Shown here piece by piece: positions 1 through 8,635 of a stretch of DNA of 64,000 bases (the stretch's first letter is position 1; each line of letters opens with the position of its first letter). Origin of the DNA: Aliihoeflea aestuarii (GTDB lineage: Bacteria > Pseudomonadota > Alphaproteobacteria > Rhizobiales > Rhizobiaceae); contig NZ_JAAAMK010000004.1 of the NCBI RefSeq assembly GCF_024105665.1, positions 124,001-188,000 of the forward strand, read 5' to 3'. The position numbers were made by a program, and so were the translations under genes. The notes under the pieces were generated by a model. It saw only the letters and a program-made list of their open reading frames with translations. It had not been told where the DNA came from and made no database searches.

Positions 1-60
1 GCAGACGCGCAAATTTCACGCGGAATTTTGGCCTTTCGGACAAAGTGATGAACCCGCGCG

Positions 61-726
61 CTACGACGCAACGGAAGCTGGAACCTGACAGGCGACGCCG
101 GTGCCCTGCAACCCGCAATAGCCATACGGGTTCTTGGCCAGATATTGCTGATGGTCTTCCTCGGCGTAGTAGAATGTCGGTGCGGCCATGATCTGCGTCG
201 TCACCCGGCCAAGGCCCCTCGCCTTCAAAGCCTTCTCGTAGTCGGCCTTCGACGCTTCGGCCGCATGCAATTGCGCCTCTGTCGTCGTATAGATCGTCGA
301 GCGGTAGGTCGTGCCGACATCGTTGCCCTGGCGCATGCCCTGCGTCGGGTCATGGCTCTCCCAGAAGACGCGCAGAAGGTCCGCGAAGGAAACCTTTTGC
401 GGATCGTAGATCACCTTCACGACTTCGGCGTGGCCGGTCAAACCGGTGCAGGTCTCCTGATAGGTCGGGTTGGGCGTGATGCCGCCCGCATAGCCGACCG
501 CCGTCAGCCAGACGCCCGACGTTTGCCAGAACAGGCGCTCGGCACCCCAGAAACAGCCCATGCCGAAATAGACCGTTTCCATGCCTTCGGGTGCGTCAGC
601 CTTTTGGGCGACGCCCGAAACATAGTGCCTTTCCGATGTCGGGATCGGTGCGGTGCGGCCCGGCAGCGCCTCGCTTGCCGCCGGCATCTTCACCTTCTTG
701 TTCATGATATCGCCGAGAAAGAACAT
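61..726 (-). CDS. msrA: Peptide-methionine (S)-S-oxide reductase MsrA
   Basis: This enzyme reduces the S-epimer of methionine sulfoxide in proteins and free methionine, repairing oxidative damage with thioredoxin as electron donor. The active-site motif GCFWGAE is visible with catalytic Cys58, followed by the family's conserved VGYAGG and ATTGY-like stretches and a C-terminal [12 protein letters not shown]-type region. At 221 residues it is the long MsrA form with an N-terminal extension of about 45 residues. I chose the ATG at 726 because an AAGGAG lies 8 bases upstream; a second ATG at 705 has no such site. There is no MsrB domain or neighbouring msrB. It stands alone, with a small membrane-protein gene 48 bases upstream on the same strand. 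Confidence 0.95.
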   Translation of the reverse strand: MFFLGDIMNKKVKMPAASEALPGRTAPIPTSERHYVSGVAQKADAPEGMETVYFGMGCFWGAERLFWQTSGVWLTAVGYAGGITPNPTYQETCTGLTGHAEVVKVIYDPQKVSFADLLRVFWESHDPTQGMRQGNDVGTTYRSTIYTTTEAQLHAAEASKADYEKALKARGLGRVTTQIMAAPTFYYAEEDHQQYLAKNPYGYCGLQGTGVACQVPASVAS

Positions 727-774
727 CGCCTCGTCTCCTTCGCGAACGGACCGGCATCGCGCCGTAATCCGTCA

Positions 775-1098
775 TCAAGCGTGGAAGGCATGGCGCCGGT
801 CAGGCCGGCGCCGGTAGCCCAAAGCATAGAATATGAGGGCGACACCGACGAATACCAAGATGGCAGGGGCCGAAAGCGTCGCTTCGACCAGCGGCGTCCA
901 GAAGCCGTCGATGCCGTTCGCCTCACCGAAGGCGACAAGGCCGGTATAGGGATCGGCATCCAGCGCGAGAAACGCATCGGCGAGCGGCGTCAGCACGACG
1001 TTCCCGCTGGCGGCAATGGAGCGCGCCGCGTCAACGACAGCGCCGATGACTGCGGCAGCGAGAAAGAGCGATGCGATAAAACGAAACAGGAAAGCCAT
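775..1098 (-). CDS. Small two-helix membrane protein, unknown function
   Basis: This protein of about 107 residues is not recognised. It begins with a hydrophobic segment (about residues 2-22) that is either a membrane anchor or a signal peptide. A soluble middle of about 50 residues follows, then a second strongly hydrophobic helix near residues 75-97 and an Arg-rich tail (GYRRRPDRRH). The likely topology places the middle outside the cytoplasm. The open frame extends further upstream, but that part is not membrane-like, so the ATG at 1098 is preferred. It is on the same strand as msrA and 48 bases away, so the two may share a transcript. Confidence 0.6.
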   Translation of the reverse strand: MAFLFRFIASLFLAAAVIGAVVDAARSIAASGNVVLTPLADAFLALDADPYTGLVAFGEANGIDGFWTPLVEATLSAPAILVFVGVALIFYALGYRRRPDRRHAFHA

Positions 1099-1293
1099 GT
1101 TCGAACCGGGCGATTTCGGGGCCTCTGGGCGTCGGCATCCCATTGGGTACGCCAAGGCGACGGCCGGCGCAATCGCGCTTTGCAAAAATGAAACCGGCTC
1201 AGGCCGTCTTTCGCTTAATCAAGGTCTTCACAAGCCGGCTGCGATCGACTAGATGGGCCTGCGTGTCCCGGCCCCTTGCGCCGCGATGCTTTC

Positions 1294-1383
1294 GGAGAGG
1301 TGGCCGAGTGGTCGAAGGCGCACGCCTGGAAAGTGTGTAGGCGGGAAACCGTCTCGAGGGTTCGAATCCCTCTCTCTCCGCCA
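1294..1383 (+). tRNA. tRNA-Ser (anticodon GGA)
   Basis: A complete class II tRNA is visible. The acceptor stem GGAGAGG pairs with TCTCTCC through one G-U pair. The D arm is GCC/GGC, and the anticodon stem CACGC/GTGTG encloses the loop CTGGAAA with anticodon GGA. There is a long variable arm typical of serine tRNAs, a T arm GAGGG-TTCGAAT-CCCTC, and an encoded CCA end at 1381-1383. It reads UCC and UCU codons. The decayed aminotransferase fragment lies about 300 bases downstream. Confidence 0.97.
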
Positions 1384-1679
1384 TTTGATTTCATCAGAAC
1401 CGGTCTGGATAACAGCGTTTTCGGTCCGTTTTCTGCCTGATCCGAGCCCATTCGAAGGTTTGGCACGATTGAAGAAAGCCGGGTATCGTTGCGGGTAGCG
1501 CAAACGAGGCGCAATCTGCCGCCCCGGCAAAGGCTGCCGGACGCTGCGGCGCGGGCCCCTGTCTCGTCCAGTCAGGAAGGAGTTACCTTTTTCAGATTAA
1601 GCTGCCGAAAGAGATCGGTGGCGTGGCGGGCGTGGATCAAGGCCGGTTCGGATCAGCCTGGGGCCGATACCCAGACGGC

Positions 1680-2110
1680 GCGCCCGGCGCAGTCCTGGTG
1701 CGCGACAAGGTTTTCGATGCCTTCGTGCAAGGCCCCGAAGACATGATCGAGCTGTTCCATGGCTATACGTACTCCGCGCATCCGCTGGCGATTGCGGTGC
1801 CGTGGCGACGCTCGACGCATTCGAGCAGGACGGCATTCTGGAACATGTCAACCGCATCATCCCGATCTGGCGGAAACATGCGGTGGCGCTGAAGGGCGCC
1901 AAGAATATCGTGGACGTTCGCACCGCCGGCATTTTGGGCGCGGTGGAATTCGCGCCAAGGGCAGGTGCTGCCGGCGAGCGTGGCCAGGCATGTTCGCGCA
2001 TTTGCCTTGAAAACGGCCTGCTCGTGCGCACATCCGGCGACATGATCGTTCTATCTCCGCCGCTGACGATCGGCGAGCTTTTCGAGACGATCTGCAAGCC
2101 AACAGGTTAG
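1680..2110 (+). pseudogene. Class III aminotransferase, frameshifted C-terminal remnant
   Basis: Two frames together encode the last third of a PLP-dependent omega-amino acid:pyruvate aminotransferase. The first frame carries GAVLVRDKVFDAF and the family stretch IELFHGYTYSAHPLA up to about 1800. The homology then resumes in another frame with VATLDAFEQDGILEHV, runs through RTSGDMIVLSPPL and ends at the TAG at 2108-2110. The frame change near 1798 breaks the gene. The N-terminal two thirds, including the catalytic lysine region, cannot be found in the 300 bases after tRNA-Ser. The family call rests on these recognisable stretches. Confidence 0.7.
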
Positions 2111-2127
2111 GACCAAGGGGGACGGTG

Positions 2128-2514
2128 ATGACGGTAAAGCTGAAGCTTCGGTTCGTCCCTGGACGATACGCGGTCACGCGGCTGGGCGCCGACGCCGCCA
2201 TACCGGCCTGGACGTCTGGTCCGGGGTTTTGCGCGATCATCCGCTCGGATGACGAACTGACCATCGTTTGCAGTGACACTCGCGTGCCCGACGGTGTCGA
2301 GGCGGAACGTGGATGGATCTGCCTGCGCACAGTCGGACCGTTCGATTTTCAGGCGACAGGCATCGTGCAGTCTCTCATTGCGCCCTTGTCTTCGAACGGC
2401 ATCGGCGTATTCGTCGTGTGCACCTTCGACGGTGAGCATCTTCTGATTGCCGAATCCGACCGCGACAGGGCGATCGGACTGCTCATCGCGGCGGGCCATT
2501 CCTTCCTGGAATAG
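2128..2514 (+). CDS. ACT-domain protein
   Basis: This protein of about 129 residues has the layout of the small ACT-domain family annotated as ACT_7 or aspartate-kinase-like. An N-terminal half contains PGFCAIIRSDDELTIVC and RGWICLRTVGPFDF, and the C-terminal half is typical ACT (GIVQSLIAPLSSNGIGVFVVCTFDGEHLLI). ACT domains bind small ligands, usually amino acids, to regulate enzymes. No catalytic domain is attached, so its partner is unknown. AAGGGGG lies 6 bases before the ATG at 2128; a GTG sits immediately before it. It follows the aminotransferase remnant by 17 bases and may once have been its operon partner. Confidence 0.75.
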   Translation: MTVKLKLRFVPGRYAVTRLGADAAIPAWTSGPGFCAIIRSDDELTIVCSDTRVPDGVEAERGWICLRTVGPFDFQATGIVQSLIAPLSSNGIGVFVVCTFDGEHLLIAESDRDRAIGLLIAAGHSFLE

Positions 2515-2571
2515 CCATTCCGCCGTCCGATGGGCCGAATGTCCAAATATTGTACTGCCAGACCTGATCGG

Positions 2572-4071
2572 TCACGCCGTCCGCGTTCTGGAAGACCTGA
2601 TCATCCGGAAGATGAGGGGTGCCAAGATTGCCAGCAGGGCGATGGACAGCAACGTCACCGAGATCGGCCGTGTCAGGAATACCGTCAGATCGCCCTGGCT
2701 GATGGTCATGGCGCGGCGGAACTGCTGCTCGGCGAATGGTCCAAGGATCATGCCGATGATGACGGGGCTGGTGGGAAAATCGAAACGGCGCATGAAAAAG
2801 CCCAGAACGCCGATGCCATAGAGCAGGGCCAGATCGAACACCGACTGGCTGATCCCATAGGTTCCAATGGTCGCGAAAACCAGGATGCCGGCGTAAAGAT
2901 AGGGCGTAGGGATTTTCAGGATTTGCACCCAAAGCCCCACAAGCGGAAGGTTCAGCACGAGAAGCAGCACATTGCCGATATAGAGGCTGGCGATCAGTCC
3001 CCACACGAGATCGGGCTGGGTGGTCAGCAATTGCGGGCCAGGATTGATCCCGTAACTCTGGAAGGCCGAAAGCATGATCGCGGCGGTGGCCGAGGTGGGC
3101 AGGCCCAGCGTCAGGAGCGGGACGAAGACACCGGCGGCCGAAGCATTGTTGGCGGCTTCCGGGCCGGCGACGCCCTCGATCGCGCCCTTACCGAATTCTT
3201 CGGGCCGCTTCGAAAGCTTTCGTTCGACGAAATAGGACAAAAAGGTCGGAATTTCCGCTCCGCCAGCGGGCATGGCGCCGATAGGAAAGCCCAGAAACGT
3301 ACCTCGCAGCCACGGCTTCCAGGAACGCGACCAGTCTTCACGGTTCATCCACAAAGACCCCTTGATCGGAATGATCTCTTCCTTCGTCGATTTATAGCGA
3401 GAGGCAAGATGCAGCGTCTCGCCCACGGCGAACAGACCGACGCAAACGATCACCACATCGATGCCGTCCAGCAGAGCCATCTGGCCGAAGGCGAAACGTG
3501 CCTGTCCGGTCTGGAGATCGACGCCGACCAGTCCGATCAAAAGGCCAAGAGCCAACGCCGTCAGCCCGCGCACGACCGATGAGCCGAGCACGACCGAAAC
3601 GGTGATGAATGCCAGCACCATCAGAGCGAAATAGTCAGCCGGGCCAAGGGAAAGGGCGAAGCGCACGATCACGGGCGCAAGCAGCGTGACTCCGATGACG
3701 CCGACCGTACCCGCGACGAACGAACCGATCGCGGCCGTCGCCAGTGCAGGCCCGCCACGACCGTTGCGCGCCATCTTGTGACCTTCCAGCGCGGTGATGA
3801 TCGTGGCGCTTTCGCCCGGCGTATTGATCAGGATCGATGTCGTCGATCCGCCGAACATCGCACCGAAATAGATGCCGGCGAACAAAATGAACGCCGCCGT
3901 CGGCTCGACCTGAAAGGTGATCGGCAACAGCATCGCGATGGTGAGCGCCGGCCCCAGTCCCGGCAGCACGCCAACCGCCGTTCCCAAAGTGACACCCACC
4001 GCCCCCCAAAGGAGGTTTACGGGCGTCAACGCAATTGAAAAACCATGAAGCAGGGAAGCGAAAGCGTCCAT
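2572..4071 (-). CDS. tctA: Tripartite tricarboxylate transporter, large permease TctA
   Basis: This is the large membrane subunit of a TTT-family importer, which takes up citrate or related carboxylates using the ion gradient and a periplasmic binding protein. The product of 499 residues has about a dozen hydrophobic helices and the family signatures [17 protein letters not shown] near the N-terminus, [15 protein letters not shown] near residue 60, and a repeat-like [20 protein letters not shown]-type loop in the second half. The ATG at 4071 fits the family N-terminus ([11 protein letters not shown]); the frame runs on upstream through tctB without membrane character. Its start overlaps the tctB stop by one base, so the pair is probably translationally coupled. 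Substrate cannot be read from sequence; the neighbouring CoA-transferase and citryl-CoA lyase favour citrate. Confidence 0.95.
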   Translation of the reverse strand: MDAFASLLHGFSIALTPVNLLWGAVGVTLGTAVGVLPGLGPALTIAMLLPITFQVEPTAAFILFAGIYFGAMFGGSTTSILINTPGESATIITALEGHKMARNGRGGPALATAAIGSFVAGTVGVIGVTLLAPVIVRFALSLGPADYFALMVLAFITVSVVLGSSVVRGLTALALGLLIGLVGVDLQTGQARFAFGQMALLDGIDVVIVCVGLFAVGETLHLASRYKSTKEEIIPIKGSLWMNREDWSRSWKPWLRGTFLGFPIGAMPAGGAEIPTFLSYFVERKLSKRPEEFGKGAIEGVAGPEAANNASAAGVFVPLLTLGLPTSATAAIMLSAFQSYGINPGPQLLTTQPDLVWGLIASLYIGNVLLLVLNLPLVGLWVQILKIPTPYLYAGILVFATIGTYGISQSVFDLALLYGIGVLGFFMRRFDFPTSPVIIGMILGPFAEQQFRRAMTISQGDLTVFLTRPISVTLLSIALLAILAPLIFRMIRSSRTRTA

Positions 4072-4547
4072 CACAGGAGATCCTCGATGAGGCCGGACCC
4101 CATGCGCAGGCCGAGCACCTGCGCGAAGCCGTAATAGGCGATCAGCGCCAGAATGAACCCGACAGCGGCTGCAAGCCACAGCCTGCGGGCACTGAAGCCC
4201 TTGGCGATGAACACGAACATGACGGTGGATGACAGGATGAAGCCGACGAAGCCGATGAGCGCGAGGTTGAGCGCCATCCCGGCCAGCACCCAAGACATCG
4301 ACACGATGTCCGGCTTGTGGGATGCGGGGTCGGTGGCCTCGCAGTCCCATCGTTGACGCCACGCGTCAATCAGCAACAGACCGCCCAGTACGAGCAACGC
4401 CACGCCGATCGAATAGGGGAACACAGTCGGGCCGACCTTGGCATAGGCCGCCGGCACGGAGATCTGCGTGGTCATGTAGACCACGCACAATCCCAGGGCG
4501 ACGACCAACAAGGCGACCACATAGGGGCTTGTTGTTCTTGACATCAT
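4071..4547 (-). CDS. tctB: Tripartite tricarboxylate transporter, small permease TctB
   Basis: This is the small membrane subunit of the TTT importer, 158 residues with four hydrophobic helices. The pattern [24 protein letters not shown] after the first helix is typical of TctB. Two adjacent ATG codons (4547 and 4544) are possible starts. It lies 10 bases downstream of tctC and shares one base with tctA, giving a compact tctC-tctB-tctA transcript. The sequence is poorly conserved in this family, so the call leans on size, helix pattern and position. Confidence 0.93.
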   Translation of the reverse strand: MMSRTTSPYVVALLVVALGLCVVYMTTQISVPAAYAKVGPTVFPYSIGVALLVLGGLLLIDAWRQRWDCEATDPASHKPDIVSMSWVLAGMALNLALIGFVGFILSSTVMFVFIAKGFSARRLWLAAAVGFILALIAYYGFAQVLGLRMGSGLIEDLL

Positions 4548-4557
4548 CCTGACCCGA

Positions 4558-5523
4558 TCAGGCCAGACCGAGATCTTCGAGGATATCGCGAATACGGTTC
4601 GTATCCTCCTCGAGGTAAGTGGCGAACTCGTCTCCCGCCAGAAACAGGCGGGTCCATGAGCGATTCGCCAGTTCCTGCTGCCAGGCCGGCGAAGCATCCA
4701 TTTTGGTGACGAGATCGATCAGCCTTGCCTTCTGCTCTTCGGAAAGGTTCGGTCCGCCGAAGACGGCACGCCAGTTGAGAAGCTCGACATCCACACCCTG
4801 TTCCTTGATGGTGGGCGCATCGATGCCGTCGACCCGGTCCGGGGCAGAGATACCCAATACACGCAACGCACCCGCGGCGACCTGTTCGGAGAACTCGCCC
4901 CAACCCGAAACGCCGCATGTCACCTGCTCGCCAAGCAGCGCGGCAAGAGCCTCACCGCCGCCCGCATAGGCGACGTAGGACATAGCGACCGGATCGACGC
5001 CCGCCGCCTTGCCGACCAGACCTACCAGAATATGATCGCTGCCGCCCGCCGATCCGCCTGCCCATGAAACGGAGCCCGCATCGGCCTTCAGCGCCTCGAC
5101 CAGATCGGCCATGTTCTGGAGCTCGGAACTGGCAGGCACCACGATGGCCAGATATTCCCCGGTCAGGCGGGCGATCGGGGTGACCATGCTCAGATCGACA
5201 GGCGACTTGTTGGTGATGATGGAGCCGACCATCACCATGCCACCCGTCATCAGCGTCTCGCCGTCGCCGGAATGCCTATTGATGAATTGCGGAAGGCCGA
5301 TCGTGCCGCCGGCTCCGCCGACATTGGTGATGCGTGAATTGCCGATCAGGCCGTCCTGACGCAGCACGGCATCCATCACGCGGGCTGTCTGGTCCCAGCC
5401 GCCGCCCGGCGCTGCGGGAACGAACAGGTCGAGATTGGCGAAGTCCTGGGCCAGGGCAAGTCGCGGCGCACCCGCAACGATAGCCGTCACGCCTACGGAA
5501 ATAAGAAACTGTCTGCGATCCAT
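4558..5523 (-). CDS. tctC: Tripartite tricarboxylate transporter, periplasmic binding protein TctC
   Basis: This is the substrate-binding protein of the TTT/Bug family. It delivers a carboxylate from the periplasm to TctAB. The N-terminus has a twin-arginine-like signal (DRRQFLISVGVTAIVAGAP, cleaved after ALA), followed by the Bug hallmarks FVPAAPGGGWDQTAR and ITNVGGAGGTIG, which form the carboxylate-binding loop. Length (321 residues) is normal. The start at 5523 has GGGAGG 6 bases upstream. Only 49 bases separate it from the iclR gene upstream, so iclR-tctC-tctB-tctA probably form one operon. Confidence 0.95.
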   Translation of the reverse strand: MDRRQFLISVGVTAIVAGAPRLALAQDFANLDLFVPAAPGGGWDQTARVMDAVLRQDGLIGNSRITNVGGAGGTIGLPQFINRHSGDGETLMTGGMVMVGSIITNKSPVDLSMVTPIARLTGEYLAIVVPASSELQNMADLVEALKADAGSVSWAGGSAGGSDHILVGLVGKAAGVDPVAMSYVAYAGGGEALAALLGEQVTCGVSGWGEFSEQVAAGALRVLGISAPDRVDGIDAPTIKEQGVDVELLNWRAVFGGPNLSEEQKARLIDLVTKMDASPAWQQELANRSWTRLFLAGDEFATYLEEDTNRIRDILEDLGLA

Positions 5524-5572
5524 CGGTTTCCTCCCTTGAATGGATATTTCCCAGTTTGAATTCTTCCGACCG

Positions 5573-6334
5573 TCAGGATCGGAGAGCTGGACGTTTGTCG
5601 GACGCTGCGTCGTTGTGGCGATCCTTCCATCGACGCACCAGATCGATATCGCGTGGCACATATCCAAGCATGCGAGACACACGTCGCGCGGCTTCAAGGG
5701 TCATTGTGAGCAGCGCTTCGGTCTCGGCTTCGACCCGCGAGCGCAGGCCCGTCGTGATCAGCGCGCCGACGAATTCGCCTTCGCCGCGAAATACGGGCGC
5801 GGCGATACCGCTCACGTCGGGATCGCGCTCGCCATGACTGACGACATGCCCGCGCGAGCGGATTTCGTCGTAGAGTTTGCCTTGCGCATTGTCGAATGCG
5901 AGGATCAGATGGCCCGCGGCACCGGTATCCAGAGGCAGAAGGTCGCCTATCTCGACATGATGACGCGCCCGCCGGGGCGAATTCTGGCGATAGAGACAGA
6001 TTCGCTTGCCGCCCGAACGGACATAGAAAACGGCGGTCTCGTTGCCTTGCCCGACCATCTCTTCAAGAACCGGCCGGATGATATTCTCGACAGAAAAATT
6101 GCGCCGGTATCGAGCGCCGAGCCGCCAGAGGCTGGCAGCCAGACGATAACTTCCGTCATCGGCCTTCTGAAGATAACCGAAACGCTCAAGCGAGGAGGTG
6201 AGCCGCATGATCATCGGTTTGGTGAAACCGGTCTTTGCGGCAAGCTCGCGCAGTTCGAAGCTTTCCTGATCGTCGTCGAACGCGTCCAGCAATTGAAGCG
6301 CCCGCTCGACCGCATCAACGCCGTATTCGCTCAT
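5573..6334 (-). CDS. IclR-family transcriptional regulator (operon with tctCBA)
   Basis: This 253-residue regulator has an N-terminal winged helix-turn-helix (YGVDAVERALQLLDAF, then the recognition region FTKPMIMRLTSSLERFGYL) and a C-terminal IclR effector domain with SARHHVEIGDLLPLDTGAAG-like and ISHGERDPDVSGIAAPVF motifs. IclR proteins usually sense small organic acids and either repress or activate the adjacent catabolic genes. GGAGAG lies 5 bases before the ATG at 6334. As first gene of the tctCBA transcript it probably controls its own operon through the palindrome at 6506-6520. It is clearly related in its effector domain to the neighbour at 6563-7297, which suggests an old duplication. 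Confidence 0.93.
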   Translation of the reverse strand: MSEYGVDAVERALQLLDAFDDDQESFELRELAAKTGFTKPMIMRLTSSLERFGYLQKADDGSYRLAASLWRLGARYRRNFSVENIIRPVLEEMVGQGNETAVFYVRSGGKRICLYRQNSPRRARHHVEIGDLLPLDTGAAGHLILAFDNAQGKLYDEIRSRGHVVSHGERDPDVSGIAAPVFRGEGEFVGALITTGLRSRVEAETEALLTMTLEAARRVSRMLGYVPRDIDLVRRWKDRHNDAASDKRPALRS

Positions 6335-6497
6335 CCGGCCTCTCCATCCGACATCTCGTCGGTGAAATCGCAACCGAAGATGTGCGAAACGCTCCAAAGC
6401 TCCACGAACCAAGAGAAGGACGGAGCATCGATCAGGTCCGGAACGCTTACGCTTGGGGACAGCGCCATCTTGAACGATTCCGTTGTTACGCCCAGCG

Positions 6498-6526
6498 AAA
6501 CTATCTTACGTATAACGTAACGTCAA
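6498..6526 (-). promoter_or_regulatory. Promoter of iclR-tctCBA with operator palindrome in the spacer
   Basis: On the minus strand TTGACG (-35, 6526-6521) and TAGTTT (-10, 6503-6498) are 17 bases apart. The spacer contains TTACGTATAACGTAA, a perfect palindrome with 6-base arms around 3 bases (6506-6520). IclR-family operators are often palindromes of about 15 bases, so a regulator bound here would sit on the RNA polymerase face. Assignment of the bound protein is inference. Confidence 0.6.
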
Positions 6527-6562
6527 TCGATGTTTGAAGGGAGGTCTGGACGGTGTCGTCCT

Positions 6563-7297
6563 TTATTCCGGGGGTATGAGCTCGGACAGTTTTTGCGAGG
6601 CGATCTGTAAGGCTGGAATGATTCTGGCTTCCAGTTCGGCATCGAACCTGCTGATCAGGGTCGAAACCGACAATGCGCCGTGCAGCCTGCCTTTCTGGTC
6701 GATGACCGGTGTCGACACGGCTGCCACTTCCGGATCGCGCTCGCCCCTGGAAATCACCAGGCCCGCCTGACGGATATCCTCAAACGTCGGATCGCCGATC
6801 TCCGTATAGGCAAGCAGAATACGACCGGAAGCGCCCTGCCCGACTGGCAGCCGAACGCCTTCTTCCAGATGATGACGGGCCGAGCGCGGTGAATTGACCC
6901 TGTAGAGACATACCCGCTGCTGTCCTTCACGCACGTAGAACGAGGCGGTTTCCTCGGTCGTATCCGTCAACGACTGCAAGACCGGGCGAACATAAAGCCC
7001 GATGTGAAAACTGTTCCGGTACACATTACCCAGTCGCCACAGTTCGGGACCGAGCTGGAAGACGCCATCGGCCCTGCGATGTAAAAATCGCTTGGCCTCA
7101 AGCGACGATGCGATACGCAGGATCGTGCTTTTATACAGCCCGGTCCGACGCGCCACTTCAGCAAGGGTAAGCTGCGCCGCGCCGTCCTCGAAAGCGGCGA
7201 GTATGGCAAGGCCGCGCTCGACCGCATCCACACCACCCTTCTTGTCTGTGTCGCCCTTCATTCCGTTCTGCCCCGAAACAGTCTCCGTCATTTTCAT
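6563..7297 (-). CDS. IclR-family transcriptional regulator (divergent to CoA-transferase gene)
   Basis: This 244-residue regulator has a winged helix-turn-helix near residues 20-85 (GGVDAVERGLAILAAFED and YKSTILRIASSLEAKRFL) and an IclR effector-binding domain to the C-terminus, with the conserved SPRSARHHLEEG, GQGASGRILLAY and ISRGERDPEVAAVSTPV stretches. It is transcribed away from the CoA-transferase gene; the 120-base gap holds a strong promoter and a perfect palindrome. The likely role is control of the CoA-transferase/lyase genes and itself. Start choice is weak: ATG codons at 7297, 7291 and 7261 all lack a convincing ribosome-binding site. Confidence 0.92.
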   Translation of the reverse strand: MKMTETVSGQNGMKGDTDKKGGVDAVERGLAILAAFEDGAAQLTLAEVARRTGLYKSTILRIASSLEAKRFLHRRADGVFQLGPELWRLGNVYRNSFHIGLYVRPVLQSLTDTTEETASFYVREGQQRVCLYRVNSPRSARHHLEEGVRLPVGQGASGRILLAYTEIGDPTFEDIRQAGLVISRGERDPEVAAVSTPVIDQKGRLHGALSVSTLISRFDAELEARIIPALQIASQKLSELIPPE

Positions 7298-7332
7298 CTA
7301 CGACAACGGCGTTCTGCTCACAAGAATTCGCC

Positions 7333-7378
7333 TTGACTGATGCCCGGATGAATCTATCATAACAGAACGATGTTCTGT
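7333..7378 (+). promoter_or_regulatory. Promoter and perfect palindromic operator before the CoA-transferase gene
   Basis: TTGACT (7333-7338) and TATCAT (7355-7360) are 16 bases apart, a good sigma-70-type promoter reading toward 7418. Directly after the -10 lies ACAGAAC-GAT-GTTCTGT (7362-7378), a perfect 7-3-7 palindrome covering the expected transcription start. A half copy (AACAGAA) follows at 7381. A repressor bound here would block initiation. The divergent IclR gene is the obvious candidate regulator. Confidence 0.7.
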
Positions 7379-7417
7379 CTAACAGAATACAGCATGTATA
7401 AACTTCTCGGAGGGACA

Positions 7418-8635
7418 ATGAGCTTGCCGCTAGAGGGCGTACGCGTCCTTGATCTGTCGAATGTGCTGGCCGGGCCATTCTGCGGCTACAGCCTTGCCCG
7501 GCTGGGCGCGGAGGTGATCAAGATCGAACGGCCGGACGGTGGCGATCTTTCACGTCATCTCGGTGCCGATCCCGAGATGGCAAAGGCTCTGTCGGGCCTT
7601 TCATTCGTTGCAGTCAACGCAGGCAAACAATCGGTCACACTGGACCTCAAATCGCAGGAAGGGCGCGAAGCCCTTCTGAAGTTCGTCGCGCAGAGCGACG
7701 TCGTTCTGGAGAGCTTCCGGCCGGGCGTGATGGATCGCCTCGGCCTCGGCTATGAGACGCTTCGCAAACACAACCCAGCCATCATCTATTGCGCCGTTTC
7801 CGGGTTCGGCCAGACAGGGCCTTGGATGAGCCGCCCCGCATACGACCAGATCGTGCAGGGCCTTTCGGGTGCGATGAGCGTAACCGGCGACGCCGACAGC
7901 GCACCTTTGCGAACGGGTTTTCCCATATCGGATACGATCGGCGGGCTGACCGCAGCCTTCGCCATTTCCGCCGCGCTGGTTGACCAGAAGCGGAACGGGA
8001 CTGGCCGCTTCATCGACGTTTCAATGCTTGAATCGACACTTGCCACGATGGGCTGGGTTGTCTCCAACCATCTCAACGCAGGCGTGACGCCCCGGCCTAT
8101 GGGTAACGAGAATTTCACGGCTGCTCCTTCGGGAACCTTCAACGCCTCCGATGCCCCGCTGAACATATCGGCCAACGAACAGAAGCAGTTCGTCGTTCTG
8201 TGCGAAAAGATCGGCCGCCCGGACCTGTTGCAGGACACTCGATTTGCGACGCGCCAGGAGCGCAAGAACAATCGTGCCGCTCTTACGGCGCATATCAATG
8301 CAGCCCTGGCCGGCAAAACCGCCCGCGAATGGGAGAGCGAACTCAATGCAGGGGGAGTTCCTTGCGGTTGCGTCTTAAGCGTACCTGAAATTCTGTGCGA
8401 GGATCAGATCAGGGGCAGGAATTTCGTCGAGGCGCTGGCGAGCACGAACAGTTCCGGCGATCCCCTGCTCGTCACGCGCCCCGGCTTTGTGATGGATGAA
8501 CCGTTCACGAAACCCTCGGCGCCGCCGAAGCTGGGAGAGCACACCGCCCGATGGCTGACGCAGCTTGGTTATACAGACGAGCAGATCGCGCGTCTCGGAG
8601 CGCCGCAAAATGCAGATGGGACACCGGCAGCATGA
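7418..8635 (+). CDS. Class III (CaiB/BaiF) CoA-transferase
   Basis: This family III CoA-transferase moves CoA between carboxylic acids by a mixed-anhydride mechanism in the cytoplasm. The 405-residue protein shows LPLEGVRVLDLSNVLAGPFC at the N-terminus, the GAEVIKIERP nucleotide-fold segment and the region RPAYDQIVQGLSG, whose Asp is the catalytic residue of the family. GGAGGG lies 5 bases before the ATG at 7418. It overlaps the citrate-synthase-like gene by 4 bases (ATGA), so the two enzymes probably act in sequence. Next to a tricarboxylate transporter, the simplest reading is activation of citrate or a similar acid to its CoA ester. The acceptor and donor cannot be read from sequence. Confidence 0.92.
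   Translation: MSLPLEGVRVLDLSNVLAGPFCGYSLARLGAEVIKIERPDGGDLSRHLGADPEMAKALSGLSFVAVNAGKQSVTLDLKSQEGREALLKFVAQSDVVLESFRPGVMDRLGLGYETLRKHNPAIIYCAVSGFGQTGPWMSRPAYDQIVQGLSGAMSVTGDADSAPLRTGFPISDTIGGLTAAFAISAALVDQKRNGTGRFIDVSMLESTLATMGWVVSNHLNAGVTPRPMGNENFTAAPSGTFNASDAPLNISANEQKQFVVLCEKIGRPDLLQDTRFATRQERKNNRAALTAHINAALAGKTAREWESELNAGGVPCGCVLSVPEILCEDQIRGRNFVEALASTNSSGDPLLVTRPGFVMDEPFTKPSAPPKLGEHTARWLTQLGYTDEQIARLGAPQNADGTPAA

Noticed and set aside
145-1191. Long plus-strand frame opposite msrA
   Set aside because: It is Arg-rich, has no domain character and lies antisense to a clear MsrA; GC-rich DNA produces such frames.
1099-1293. Possible gene or RNA between the small membrane protein and tRNA-Ser
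   Set aside because: No frame, hairpin or promoter clear enough to support a call.
1294-2110. tRNA-Ser as an integration site
   Set aside because: No integrase and no second copy of the tRNA 3' end seen nearby; the decayed aminotransferase alone is not enough.
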